Assembly (NCBI GenBank): GCA_949292025.1
Contig: CASEYC010000100.1
Span: forward strand, 1 to 64,000
Length of the DNA: 64,000 nucleotides
From: an uncultured Bacteroides sp.
GTDB taxonomy: Bacteria > Bacteroidota > Bacteroidia > Bacteroidales > Bacteroidaceae
Direction of reading: 5' to 3'
A program made the translations under genes and the position numbers. The notes under the pieces are model-generated. The model was not told where the DNA came from, made no database searches, and was given only the letters and a program-made list of their open reading frames with translations. Below are positions 24,701-33,776 of the stretch, one piece after another. Every line of letters begins with the position of its first letter. Positions within the stretch are counted from its first letter, which is position 1.

Positions 24701-26713
24701 ATGGAAACATTGAACCTCATCAAGAACGACCCGTGGCTGGAGCCTTTTGCCGACGCCATCAACGGAAGACATCAGCACGCCATCGACAAGGAAAACGAGC
24801 TGACCGGGGGCGGAAAGAAGACGTTAGCGGACTTTGCCACCGGGCACCTCTACTTCGGCCTGCACCAGACGAAGGACGGGTGGGTGTTCCGCGAATGGGC
24901 GCCCAACGCCACGCAAATCTTCCTCATCGGCGACTTCAACGGATGGAAGGAAATGAAGAAATATGCCCTGAAGCCCAAGGCCAACGGCAACTGGGAAATC
25001 AAACTTCCTGCCGACGCCATGAAGCACGGCGACCTCTTCAAGCTCAAGGTCTACTGGGAAGGCGGATGCGGCGAGCGCATCCCTGCATGGGCGACGCGCG
25101 TGGTGCAGGACGAACAGACGAAGATATTCAGCGCGCAGGTGTGGGCGCCGGCCAAGCCGTACAAGATGAAGAAGCGCGTCTTCAAGCCCTGCACCGACCC
25201 CTTGCTGATTTATGAGTGCCACGTAGGCATGGCGCAGGACGCCGAGAAGGTGGGCACCTACCGCGAGTTCCAAGAGAACGTGCTGCCGCGCGTGGCACAG
25301 GACGGGTACAACTGCATCCAGGTGATGGCCATCCAGGAGCACCCGTATTACGGCTCGTTCGGCTACCACGTGTCCAGCTTCTTCGCCCCCTCATCGCGTT
25401 TCGGCACGCCGGATGAACTGAAGGAACTGATTGACACGGCACACAAGATGGGCATCGCCGTCATCATGGACATCGTCCACTCGCACGCCGTGAAGAACGA
25501 AGTGGAAGGCCTGGGCAACTTCGCAGGCGACCCCAACCAATACTTCTACCCCGGCGACCGCCACGAGCATCCGGCGTGGGATTCGCTCTGCTTCGACTAC
25601 GGCAAGAACGAGGTGCTGCACTTCCTGTTGTCTAACTGCAAGTATTGGCTGGAAGAGTTCCACTTCGACGGCTTCCGCTTCGACGGCGTGACCTCCATGC
25701 TCTACTACAGCCACGGCCTGGGCGAAGCCTTCTGCAACTACAACGACTACTTCAACGGCCACCAGGACGACAACGCCATCTGCTACCTGACGCTGGCCAA
25801 CCGCCTCATCCACCAGGTGAAGCCCACGGCCATCACCATCGCCGAGGAAGTATCCGGTATGCCCGGCTTGGCCGCCAAGTTCGAGGACGGGGGCTATGGC
25901 TTCGACTACCGCATGGCCATGAACATCCCCGACTACTGGATAAAGACCATCAAGGAGAAGATTGACGAGGACTGGAAGCCGTCCAGCATGTTCTGGGAGG
26001 TGACCAACCGCCGCGCGGACGAGAAAACCATCTCCTACGCCGAGAGCCACGACCAGGCATTGGTGGGCGACAAGACCATCATCTTCCGCCTGATAGACGC
26101 CGACATGTACTGGCACTTCCAGAAGGGCGACGAGAACTACATGGTGCACCGCGGCATCGCCCTGCACAAGATGATACGCCTGCTGACGGCCAGCACCATC
26201 AACGGAGGTTATCTGAACTTCATGGGCAACGAGTTCGGCCATCCCGAATGGATAGACTTCCCGCGCGAAGGCAACGGATGGAGCTACAAGTATGCCCGCC
26301 GCCAATGGGACTTGGTGGACAACAAGAACCTGGATTACCACTACCTGGGCGACTTCGACCGCGCCATGCTGGAGGTTATCAAGAGCGTGCGCAAGATTCA
26401 AGCCACACCCGTGCAGGAAATCTGGCACAACGACGGCGACCAGGTTTTGGCCTACATGCGCAAGGACCTGGTGTTCGTATTCAACTTCAACCCGAAGCAA
26501 TCCTTCACCGACTACGGCTTCTTGGTACCCGAAGGTGCTTACGAAATCGTGCTCGACTCGGACAACCCCGCCTACGGAGGCAACGGGCTGAACGATGACA
26601 CCATCACCCACTTCACCATGCCCGACCCCCTCTACAAGAAGGATAAGAAAGGCTGGATGAAGCTCTACCTGCCCGCACGCACGGCGTTGGTATTGCGCAA
26701 GAAGAAAGGATGA
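24701..26713 (+). CDS. glgB: 1,4-alpha-glucan branching enzyme
   Basis: The 670-residue protein has an N-terminal CBM48 domain (FREWAPNATQIFLIGDFNGW). The GH13 catalytic barrel shows IVHSHAVKN, the nucleophile region HFDGFRFDGVTSMLYYSHG, the acid/base AEEVSGMPGL and the late SHDQALVGDKT. The sequence resembles the eukaryote-like GH13_8 branching enzymes more than E. coli GlgB: it is shorter at the N-terminus, and a long NNRA-like insertion (SSMFWEVTNRRADEKTISYA) is present. It adds alpha-1,6 branches to glycogen in the cytoplasm. It stands alone with its own promoter and a terminator at 26723. Confidence 0.95.
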   Translation: METLNLIKNDPWLEPFADAINGRHQHAIDKENELTGGGKKTLADFATGHLYFGLHQTKDGWVFREWAPNATQIFLIGDFNGWKEMKKYALKPKANGNWEIKLPADAMKHGDLFKLKVYWEGGCGERIPAWATRVVQDEQTKIFSAQVWAPAKPYKMKKRVFKPCTDPLLIYECHVGMAQDAEKVGTYREFQENVLPRVAQDGYNCIQVMAIQEHPYYGSFGYHVSSFFAPSSRFGTPDELKELIDTAHKMGIAVIMDIVHSHAVKNEVEGLGNFAGDPNQYFYPGDRHEHPAWDSLCFDYGKNEVLHFLLSNCKYWLEEFHFDGFRFDGVTSMLYYSHGLGEAFCNYNDYFNGHQDDNAICYLTLANRLIHQVKPTAITIAEEVSGMPGLAAKFEDGGYGFDYRMAMNIPDYWIKTIKEKIDEDWKPSSMFWEVTNRRADEKTISYAESHDQALVGDKTIIFRLIDADMYWHFQKGDENYMVHRGIALHKMIRLLTASTINGGYLNFMGNEFGHPEWIDFPREGNGWSYKYARRQWDLVDNKNLDYHYLGDFDRAMLEVIKSVRKIQATPVQEIWHNDGDQVLAYMRKDLVFVFNFNPKQSFTDYGFLVPEGAYEIVLDSDNPAYGGNGLNDDTITHFTMPDPLYKKDKKGWMKLYLPARTALVLRKKKG

Positions 26714-26722
26714 GGTGATTTT

Positions 26723-26796
26723 TAGAAGTTAGAGAAGTTAAAGAAGTTAGAGGAGTCAAAAAGAGCAGTGCATTTTTCTTGACTTCTCTAACTTCT
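26723..26796. terminator. Terminator between glgB and dnaB
   Basis: An imperfect 17-bp stem (AGAAGTTAGAGAAGTTA at 26723-26739, TTGACTTCTCTAACTTCT at 26779-26796) with a T-run on the right. It lies between convergent genes and probably works in both directions. Confidence 0.7.
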
Positions 26797-26800
26797 TTTT

Positions 26801-28360
26801 TTAGAACGGCACAGAATCATTGGTCGGCGCGTCGAAAGGATTGCCCTGCATGGGCGGCGGAGGAGGCGGCACGGAAGACGCACCGGCAGGCGTGTTCATG
26901 CTGGAGCCGCGCATCACTCCTCCACCCTCGCCAGGAGGCGGAATGCGGTTGTCATCCGTGTTCTCGAAGCGGGTGTACTGGCCGATGAAGCGCAGGCGCA
27001 CGTCGCCCACCGCGCCGTTACGGTGCTTGGCAATGATGATTTCGGCCAATCCGCGCAGGTCGGTGCCGTCCGCCGAGGTGTATATCTTGTAGTACTCCGG
27101 GCGATGGATGAAGCACACCATGTCCGCATCTTGCTCGATGGCGCCGGATTCGCGCAGGTCACTCAGTTGCGGACGCTTGCCCTCCTCGCCTTCGCGGTTC
27201 TCCACGCCACGGTTCAACTGGGACAGGGCGATGATGGGGATGTTCAGCTCCTTGGCCAATCCCTTGAGCGAGCGCGATATGGTGCTGACCTCCTCCTGAC
27301 GGTTGCCGTAGGACATGCCGCTGGCGTTCATCAGCTGCAGGTAGTCGATGATGATGACTTTCACCCCATGCTCGCGCACCAGACGCCGCGCCTTGGTGCG
27401 CAGCTCGAAGACGGAAAGCGACGGCGTATCGTCCACGTAGAGGGGCGCGTCCAACAGGTCGCGCAGCTTGTAGTCCAACTGCTGCCATTCGTAGTCGGCC
27501 AACTGTCCGCTCTTGATTTTCTCGCTGGGGATTTCGCAGACGTTGGAAATCAATCGGTTCACCAACTGCAGGTTGCTCATTTCCAACGAAAAGAGAGCCA
27601 CGGGGTTGTGAAAGTCCACCGCGATGTTCTTCGCCATGGAAAGCACGAACGCCGTCTTACCCATGGCCGGGCGGGCGGCAATGATGATGAGGTCTGAATT
27701 TTGCCAGCCAGAGGTTATCTTGTCCAGCTTGGTGAATCCACTCTCCAATCCGCTCAATCCGTCGGTACGCGCCGCGGCCTTCTGGATTTGCTCCACGGCC
27801 TGGGCAATAACAGGGTTGATTTGCGTGTAGTCCTTCTTCAGGTTCTGTTGGGAGATTTCAAAGAGCTTGCCCTCCGCTTCCTGCATCAGGTCGTCCACAT
27901 CCACGGTTTCATCAAAGGCTTTCGTCTGGATATTGCTGGTGAAGGTAATCAATTCGCGGGCCAACGCCTTCTGGGCTATGATGCGCGCATGATACTCAAT
28001 GTGAGCCGACGAAGCCACCTTGCTGCTCAGTTGTGCCAGGTAGAAAGGCCCTCCCACCTCCTCCAGTTCGCCCCGCTTGTTCAACTGTTCCTTGACGGTC
28101 AGGATGTCCACGGGTTTTTGGTTCACGGCCAAATCCGTAATGGCCGAGTAAATCAACTGGTGCCGGTGCTCGTAGAAAGACTCCGGGCGGAGGATTTCGC
28201 TCACCAGCGAGTAAGCATCTTTCTCTATCATCAACGCGCCCAATACGGCTTCCTCCAGCTCGGGAGCCTGCGGTTGGATACGTCCATAGTCGTTCACGGG
28301 TTGCACCGCCTTACTTTTCGGTGTCCGGCTTCTTCGGTTATTTGTATTGTTCTCTGCCAC
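26801..28360 (-). CDS. dnaB: Replicative DNA helicase DnaB
   Basis: The 519-residue protein has the N-terminal helical domain (PQAPELEEAVLGALMIEKDA) and a RecA-like C-terminal domain with Walker A ARPAMGKTAFVLS, KVIIIDYLQLM and ALSQLNRGVENREGEEGKRP, then LRESGAIEQDADMVCFIHRP. It is the hexameric helicase that unwinds the chromosome at the fork. The C-terminus has a proline/glycine-rich tail (GASSVPPPPPP). It is monocistronic, with a reverse-strand TATCTTTG box at 28406-28413. Confidence 0.97.
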   Translation of the reverse strand: MAENNTNNRRSRTPKSKAVQPVNDYGRIQPQAPELEEAVLGALMIEKDAYSLVSEILRPESFYEHRHQLIYSAITDLAVNQKPVDILTVKEQLNKRGELEEVGGPFYLAQLSSKVASSAHIEYHARIIAQKALARELITFTSNIQTKAFDETVDVDDLMQEAEGKLFEISQQNLKKDYTQINPVIAQAVEQIQKAAARTDGLSGLESGFTKLDKITSGWQNSDLIIIAARPAMGKTAFVLSMAKNIAVDFHNPVALFSLEMSNLQLVNRLISNVCEIPSEKIKSGQLADYEWQQLDYKLRDLLDAPLYVDDTPSLSVFELRTKARRLVREHGVKVIIIDYLQLMNASGMSYGNRQEEVSTISRSLKGLAKELNIPIIALSQLNRGVENREGEEGKRPQLSDLRESGAIEQDADMVCFIHRPEYYKIYTSADGTDLRGLAEIIIAKHRNGAVGDVRLRFIGQYTRFENTDDNRIPPPGEGGGVMRGSSMNTPAGASSVPPPPPPMQGNPFDAPTNDSVPF

Positions 28361-28405
28361 GTGCTTACTTGTTTAATTCAGGTCATTTCCTCTCGAAAAG
28401 GGGGA

Positions 28406-28413
28406 CAAAGATA
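28406..28413 (-). promoter_or_regulatory. Bacteroidetes -7 box for dnaB
   Basis: Reverse strand TATCTTTG, 46 bp before the ATG at 28360; divergent from the box at 28466. Confidence 0.55.
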
Positions 28414-28465
28414 CGATTTTTCTTCGTTTTTCCGAAAAAAGCGTAAACCGAATGTGATTTTTTCA

Positions 28466-28473
28466 TAGCTTTG
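28466..28473 (+). promoter_or_regulatory. Bacteroidetes -7 box for the M16 protease
   Basis: TAGCTTTG lies 52 bp before the ATG at 28526. Confidence 0.5.
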
Positions 28474-28525
28474 CCTACTGATAAGCAAAAACACTTTATT
28501 CATATTTATTAGTATCACAAAAGCA

Positions 28526-31429
28526 ATGAGAACAAGCAAGCTAAAAACGATCCTTCTGCTCGCCATCGCCTTGCTGGCCCTGCCCACGTTCGGACAAGGT
28601 CTCAAGGCGTTCAAGCTGAAGAATGGTCTTTCCGTATATATATGGGAAGACAACACGAAATCGGACGTGTTCGGCATCGTGGCCGTGCGCGCCGGCTCCA
28701 TCAACGAACCCGAGGAATACACCGGCCTGGCGCACTACCTGGAGCACGTCATGTTCAAAGGAACCGACCAAATAGGCGCCTTGGATTGGGCAAAGGAGAA
28801 ACCCATCTACGACCAAATCATCGCCAAATATGACGAAATGGCCGCCACCGACGACCCTGCCCAAAAGGCAACCATCGGCAAGGAAATCAACGACCTGACC
28901 GTGGAAGCCGGAAAGCTCAGCGTATCCAACGAGTTTTCCGACCTCATGGAGAGCATCGGCGGAAAAGGCTTGAACGCAGGCACCAGCTACGACCTGACGT
29001 ATTACCACAACTCCTTCCCCGCCTACCAAATCAACAAATGGCTGGAGATTTCCTCGCAACGCTTCATCCATCCCGTCTTCCGCACCTTCCAGTCGGAGCT
29101 GGAGAATGTGTACGAAGAATATAATATGTATCAAGACAATCCCGGAAGCCAGCAGAGCAATTTCCTCCGCTCCAAGGCGTTCGAGGGACATCCCTACGCG
29201 CGGGACATCATCGGCCTGCCCGAACACTTGAAGAACCCGCACCTGAGCAAGCTCATCGACTTCTACAACGAATGGTATGTGCCGGAGAACATGGTGCTTA
29301 TCCTCGTGGGCAACGTCAACGCGCAGCAGATAGCCGGACGCATCGCGGGCACCTTCGGACGCCTGGAAGCCAAGCCCCTGCCCACGCGCAAGACCTATCC
29401 CGACCTGGAGATAAAAGGGCGCACCCAATACTCCGCCAAGGTGGGCATCTACCCCAGCGTATGCCTCATCTATCCCGGCGTGCCCGCCGGACATCCCGAT
29501 GAACTGCCCTTGGAAATCGCCATGTCCCTCCTGAGCAATGGCGACCACACGGGTACCCTCGACAAGCTGACCCTCGACGGCGAGCTGACTGATTGCGGAG
29601 CCTCGCCCATGACCATGCGCGAGCAGGGACGCAACATCGTGCAGTGCATCCCCCTCTACGATGAGAACCAACGCCGTTTCGAATCCAACAAGAGCACCGA
29701 GAAGAAAGCGTTGAAAGCCATCCAGCAAGTGGCCAACGGAGCGTTTCAAGATTGGCAGGTGGAGGCCATCAAGATGAACATGTGTCGTGACTTCGACGTG
29801 CAGATGGAGTCCAACACCTTCAAGGGACACCTCCTGATGGACGCCTTCATCAACGGGAAAGACCTGGCCAAAGTGCTGAACTATAAGGATGAAGTGATGG
29901 CCGTCACCACCGACGACATCAAACGCGTGGTGAAACAATATCTGGGCGACAACTACCTGGCACTTTACATCGAACAAGGCAAAGCCAAGAAAGGCGAGAA
30001 AATCCAAAAACCCGGCTACAAGCCCATCGAGCCGCCCGTGGGCAAGCAATCGCTCTATGCCATGCAGTTCAAGAACATGGGCATCGGGCAGGTGGAGGAG
30101 AAATTCATCGACTTCAACGACGTCAAAGTCCAAGCCTTGAACGACCGCTCCAAGCTGTACTACACGCCCAACACGGAAAACAATGTCTTCAGCCTCACCC
30201 TGCGCTACGGGGCTGGCGAACGCGAATTTCCCAAGCTGGGCATCGCCGCCGAACTGATGAACAACGCCGGTGTGATGGGTGCCTATGAGCCTCAGCAACT
30301 GAAGGAAGAACTCAGCAAGCTGAACGCCACCTGCCAGGTATGGGCCAGCGACGACTACCTCTACATCATGATGCGCGGCTATGAGCCTACCTTAGCCCAG
30401 GCTTGCCAACTGCTCTCCCGACAAATCCTCATGCCCCAGCTGGATGACAAGCAACTGAGCCGCATCAAAGGCTCCGTCCTCGGCTCGCGCCAGCAACGCA
30501 AGGACAACGTCAGCACCTTGGCCGACGCCCTCTCGCAATACGTGCGCTATGGCGAAAAGTCCGCTTACATTGACGAGCTGACCGACATGGAAATGCTCGA
30601 ACTGCAGATTTCCGAACTGACGGGCGACATCAACCGCGCCGCCAACTACGAGGCCGAAATCTTCTACTGCGGCACCTTGCCCTTTGAACAAGTTACCCAA
30701 GTGCTCAGCACCAACCTCCCTCTCGTAGCCAACGAGCGTCCCAGCACCTCGCCCCAAGACAAACCGTTGGCTCCCGTCGCCGAGAACACCATCTACTTCC
30801 TGCCCAACAACGACGCCGAGCAGGCACAGATTTTCTTCTACATGCCCATGGGTGCCTACGACAAGAAAAATGACGTGCAACGCGACGCCTTCAACCAATA
30901 CTTCTCCGGAGGCTTCGGCGGCCTGGTGATGAACGAAATCCGCGAGAAACGCTCCATGGCCTACTATGCCGGCGCGAACGTGATAACCCCTGCCCTCCCC
31001 GGCAATCCCACCTACATGTACGGCCACATCGGCACGCAAAACGACAAGGTGAACGATGCCATGGACGTGTTCATGGGCTTGGTGAACGACATGCCCCGCA
31101 ACGCCGAGCGCATCGACAACATCAAGAGCTACCTCCGCCAGGAAGCTTTGAGCAGCCATCCGGACTTCCGCAGCAAGGCGCAATACCTGCGCTCCATCCA
31201 ACGCATGGGATACACCAGCGACCCCGCCCAGGAGAACCTGCCGAAGATTGACGCACTCACCTTCGACGACATTGTCAACTTCTACACGCAGAACATCCAA
31301 GGCAAGCCCTACGCCATCGGCATCATCGGCAACCCGAAGATGATTGACCTGGACAAGCTGGCCAAGTATGGCAAGGTGGTGAAGCTCAACGACCGCAAGC
31401 TGTTCAACACGAAGGACACGCTGTTCTGA
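28526..31429 (+). CDS. Secreted M16-family zinc protease (pitrilysin type)
   Basis: The 967-residue protein has a signal peptide (RTSKLKTILLLAIALLALPT). The first M16 domain carries the inverted zinc motif HYLEHVMFKGT near residue 73, with the third ligand region in ELENVEEYNMY-like ELENVYEEYNMYQDN. The second half (from about residue 520) contains inactive M16-like domains, including GGFGGLVMNEIREKRSMAYY, that help form the chamber. Enzymes of this type degrade short peptides in the periplasm. It stands alone, and a strong inverted repeat follows at 31451. Confidence 0.93.
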   Translation: MRTSKLKTILLLAIALLALPTFGQGLKAFKLKNGLSVYIWEDNTKSDVFGIVAVRAGSINEPEEYTGLAHYLEHVMFKGTDQIGALDWAKEKPIYDQIIAKYDEMAATDDPAQKATIGKEINDLTVEAGKLSVSNEFSDLMESIGGKGLNAGTSYDLTYYHNSFPAYQINKWLEISSQRFIHPVFRTFQSELENVYEEYNMYQDNPGSQQSNFLRSKAFEGHPYARDIIGLPEHLKNPHLSKLIDFYNEWYVPENMVLILVGNVNAQQIAGRIAGTFGRLEAKPLPTRKTYPDLEIKGRTQYSAKVGIYPSVCLIYPGVPAGHPDELPLEIAMSLLSNGDHTGTLDKLTLDGELTDCGASPMTMREQGRNIVQCIPLYDENQRRFESNKSTEKKALKAIQQVANGAFQDWQVEAIKMNMCRDFDVQMESNTFKGHLLMDAFINGKDLAKVLNYKDEVMAVTTDDIKRVVKQYLGDNYLALYIEQGKAKKGEKIQKPGYKPIEPPVGKQSLYAMQFKNMGIGQVEEKFIDFNDVKVQALNDRSKLYYTPNTENNVFSLTLRYGAGEREFPKLGIAAELMNNAGVMGAYEPQQLKEELSKLNATCQVWASDDYLYIMMRGYEPTLAQACQLLSRQILMPQLDDKQLSRIKGSVLGSRQQRKDNVSTLADALSQYVRYGEKSAYIDELTDMEMLELQISELTGDINRAANYEAEIFYCGTLPFEQVTQVLSTNLPLVANERPSTSPQDKPLAPVAENTIYFLPNNDAEQAQIFFYMPMGAYDKKNDVQRDAFNQYFSGGFGGLVMNEIREKRSMAYYAGANVITPALPGNPTYMYGHIGTQNDKVNDAMDVFMGLVNDMPRNAERIDNIKSYLRQEALSSHPDFRSKAQYLRSIQRMGYTSDPAQENLPKIDALTFDDIVNFYTQNIQGKPYAIGIIGNPKMIDLDKLAKYGKVVKLNDRKLFNTKDTLF

Positions 31430-31450
31430 TTGACCATTGACAAAAAATGT

Positions 31451-31517
31451 CAGGCGCGGATTTCGCGGAAGATACGGACTTTCAAGCAGCCCGTGGACCC
31501 CGCGAAATCCGCGCCTG
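31451..31517. repeat. 18-bp perfect inverted repeat, GCGCGGATTTCGCGG family
   Basis: The arms at 31451-31468 and 31500-31517 are exact reverse complements with a 31-nt loop. The arm core GCGCGGATTTCGCGG resembles those at 38024-38124 and 43117-43192. It lies 21 bp after the M16 stop and may serve as its terminator. Confidence 0.8.
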
Positions 31518-31567
31518 TCTTTTATGAACCACCACACGACAGCATGTGCGCCCAGTCCTTGCAGCGG

Positions 31568-31628
31568 AGGACTGGAGTCCTTGGAGCGAAGGATTGGAGT
31601 CCTTGCAGTAGGAGGACTGGAGTCCTCC
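31568..31628. repeat. Array of AGGACTGGAGTCCT-type palindromes, 22-23-bp period
   Basis: Palindromes at 31568-31581, 31589-31604 and 31611-31628 have centres 22 and 23 bp apart, with diverged units on both sides (31553 and 31634). The same motif family recurs 20 kb away at 50979-51062 with the same spacing. Confidence 0.8.
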
Positions 31629-31675
31629 GCACCGAGGACTGAATCTCGACAAGCCGTTGCTCGCAGCAGAAGCTG

Positions 31676-32308
31676 TCAGCCATCCACTTTCCCGTCGTGC
31701 CCGGAGAGAATGGGCAGGCAGATATTATACTTCACGGAGAGGACGCGCACCACAAACACCGTGACTCCCCCCGCCACTTGGCAGACGAATGCATCCGCCC
31801 CGAACTTCCAGCACGCCCAATACACCGTGCCGCCCACCACGCACGCCATGGCATAAATCTCCTTGCGGAAGATGAGCGGGGTCTCGTTGATGAGCACGTC
31901 GCGGATGACGCCTCCTGCCGCGCCGGTGATGCTGCCCATGATGATGGCCACCCAAAACGGATGCCCCAAGGCCAACGCCTTGCCGCAACCCACCACGGTG
32001 AACAACGCCAAGCCGATGGCATCGAACGTGAAAAGCGTGTTGTTCAAATGGACTATATGCTTGCCGAAGATGATGACCCACACCAACGCCAATCCCGTAC
32101 AAAGCAGGTAGATGGGATCCGTCATCCACGCCGGGGTAACATCCAGCAGCACATCGCGGATGGTACCTCCACCCACGGCAACGGCAAATCCGCACACATA
32201 GGCGCCAAACCAGTCGAACCTCTTGGCCGAAGCCAGGCGTATGCCACTCACGGCAAACGCAAACGTACCGATGAAATCGAGTATCTGAACAAACGTAGGC
32301 ATTACCAT
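31676..32308 (-). CDS. TRIC-like/UPF0126 membrane protein (YicG type)
   Basis: The 210-residue protein has seven hydrophobic segments in two repeats. Each repeat has a glycine-rich motif, [14 protein letters not shown] and [14 protein letters not shown], the hallmark of UPF0126. Structures of this family show a trimeric cation channel like the eukaryotic TRIC channels; the bacterial role is unknown. It begins [20 protein letters not shown] and an ATG two codons later is equally possible. It diverges from engB. Confidence 0.92.
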   Translation of the reverse strand: MVMPTFVQILDFIGTFAFAVSGIRLASAKRFDWFGAYVCGFAVAVGGGTIRDVLLDVTPAWMTDPIYLLCTGLALVWVIIFGKHIVHLNNTLFTFDAIGLALFTVVGCGKALALGHPFWVAIIMGSITGAAGGVIRDVLINETPLIFRKEIYAMACVVGGTVYWACWKFGADAFVCQVAGGVTVFVVRVLSVKYNICLPILSGHDGKVDG

Positions 32309-32366
32309 ATATATAATATTAGGTATGAATTTGCGGGCAAAGGAACAAAAATTCCCGCAAATACAC

Positions 32367-32374
32367 TAACTTTG
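32367..32374 (+). promoter_or_regulatory. Bacteroidetes -7 box for engB
   Basis: TAACTTTG lies 45 bp before the ATG at 32420 and rules out the much longer in-frame ORF that opens at 31697. Confidence 0.55.
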
Positions 32375-32419
32375 TCCCCGTGTAATTACATTATTCATCA
32401 TCAAAACGGAACGTACGCT

Positions 32420-33022
32420 ATGGAAATAACCAACTCAGAATTTGTCATCAGCAACACCGACTTCCGGAAATGCCCCGCCACGGCATTCCCCGAATATGCC
32501 TTCATCGGACGCTCCAACGTGGGCAAATCCAGTCTCATCAACATGCTGACCAACCACAAGGGACTGGCCATGACCTCCTCCCGCCCGGGAAAAACGATGC
32601 TCATCAACCACTTCCTCATCAACAAAAGCTGGTACCTGGTGGACCTCCCCGGTTACGGATACGCCAAGCGCGACCGGAAGTCGCAAGAGCAAATCCAGCA
32701 CATCATCGAAAGCTACATCCTCGGGCGGGAACAGATGACCTGCCTCTTCCTCCTGATTGACAGCCGCCTGGAGCCGCAACGCATCGACCTGGCCTTCATC
32801 GAATGGCTGGGCGAGAACGGAATCCCCTTCGCCATCGTCTTCACCAAGGCCGACAAGCTGGGCATCGGCAAGCTGAAGACCAACATACAAGCCTACCTGG
32901 AGAAGCTCGCCGAACAATGGGAGGAGCTTCCCCCGCACTTTATCACCTCTTCCGAGGATCGCACCGGACGTCAAGAACTATTAGACTACATAGACAGCAT
33001 CAATAAAGGACTCACAAAATGA
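32420..33022 (+). CDS. engB: Ribosome-biogenesis GTP-binding protein EngB/YsxC
   Basis: The 200-residue protein is the single-domain GTPase EngB: P-loop [12 protein letters not shown], switch region [27 protein letters not shown] (G3) and FTKADKLG (G4). It binds GTP and assists assembly of the large ribosomal subunit. The start [20 protein letters not shown] matches the family. The stop codon overlaps the ATG of the integrase remnant by 4 nt, an unusual neighbour for engB. Confidence 0.96.
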   Translation: MEITNSEFVISNTDFRKCPATAFPEYAFIGRSNVGKSSLINMLTNHKGLAMTSSRPGKTMLINHFLINKSWYLVDLPGYGYAKRDRKSQEQIQHIIESYILGREQMTCLFLLIDSRLEPQRIDLAFIEWLGENGIPFAIVFTKADKLGIGKLKTNIQAYLEKLAEQWEELPPHFITSSEDRTGRQELLDYIDSINKGLTK

Positions 33023-33759
33023 AATATTTTTTCCAACTGGTTGCAGAGCGGATTGAAAGTTACACAACTAAAGGACAAAACAAATCAGCGGCCAACACAC
33101 GCAACGCATTGAAGCACTTCATTGACTTCCGCCAAGGGATGGACATCCCGATCAAGGATATGACGGTCAATCTGATCATGGACTTTCAGAACTACCTGGT
33201 ACGGGTGAAGAACCTGAAGATGAACACCATTTCACTCTATAACCGGATGCTGCGCGCCGCCTACAACTATGCGGTGGAGGAAGAAATCATTGACGAAGAC
33301 AGACGCCCTTTCCGCAAGGCATTCACGAAGCAGGAGAAAACCTGCAAACGAGCCATCGGAAAGAAATCGGTAAAACGGTTGATGGAAGTCCGCCTGAACG
33401 ACCTGATGCTGGAGTTCACGCGGGACATCTTCCTCTTCAGCATCTACATCCAAGGGATGCCCTTCGTGGACATCGCCTACCTGAAAAAGTCGCAGATGCG
33501 CAAAGGTTACATCCTGTATCAACGGCACAAAACCAACCGGACGCTGAAGGTGAAAATCCCCCGCGAAGCACAAGCCATCATAGACAAATACAAGGTGAAG
33601 AACCCGGACTGCATATACCTCTTCCCCATCTTGGTCACGAACGAGGGGGCAAGCACGAGGAACTGGCAAGAAAATCGCCCGGCGAATAATTTTTATACAA
33701 TAACCCTGTGCAAGTATGGCAAGAAATTCATACCTTTGCACACAGAATTTAACACTTAG
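33019..33759 (+). CDS. Tyrosine recombinase-like protein, C-terminally truncated
   Basis: The 246-residue protein starts with a SAM-like core-binding domain ([40 protein letters not shown]) and enters the catalytic domain at [20 protein letters not shown]. Full-length relatives read YTRGM there, with the first catalytic Arg; here it is Gln. The later HxxR and the nucleophile Tyr are missing, and after PDCIYLFP the sequence loses resemblance to the family. It is therefore almost certainly inactive as a recombinase. It overlaps engB by ATGA, and its 3' end carries the prs promoter. Confidence 0.75.
   Translation: MKYFFQLVAERIESYTTKGQNKSAANTRNALKHFIDFRQGMDIPIKDMTVNLIMDFQNYLVRVKNLKMNTISLYNRMLRAAYNYAVEEEIIDEDRRPFRKAFTKQEKTCKRAIGKKSVKRLMEVRLNDLMLEFTRDIFLFSIYIQGMPFVDIAYLKKSQMRKGYILYQRHKTNRTLKVKIPREAQAIIDKYKVKNPDCIYLFPILVTNEGASTRNWQENRPANNFYTITLCKYGKKFIPLHTEFNT
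33731..33738 (+). promoter_or_regulatory. Bacteroidetes -7 box for prs
   Basis: TACCTTTG lies inside the 3' end of the truncated recombinase ORF, 39 bp before the prs ATG. This suggests the ORF's last codons are promoter sequence rather than true gene. Confidence 0.6.
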
Positions 33760-33776
33760 GTAACTTCTATTACACA

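Noticed and set aside
25391..26611. Long ORF antisense to glgB (and similar ones antisense to gcvT, pepT, the M16 protease, cls and hsdM)
   Set aside because: GC-rich genes give long open antisense frames; these have no family motifs, promoters or plausible starts.
31697..32419. N-terminal 241-codon extension of engB
   Set aside because: It is antisense to the UPF0126 gene, and the engB promoter and family start lie at 32367 and 32420.
33019..33759. Invertase shuffling hsdS domains
   Set aside because: The recombinase is truncated, lacks catalytic residues and is 20 kb from hsdS; no silent hsdS cassettes or inverted repeats around hsdS were seen.
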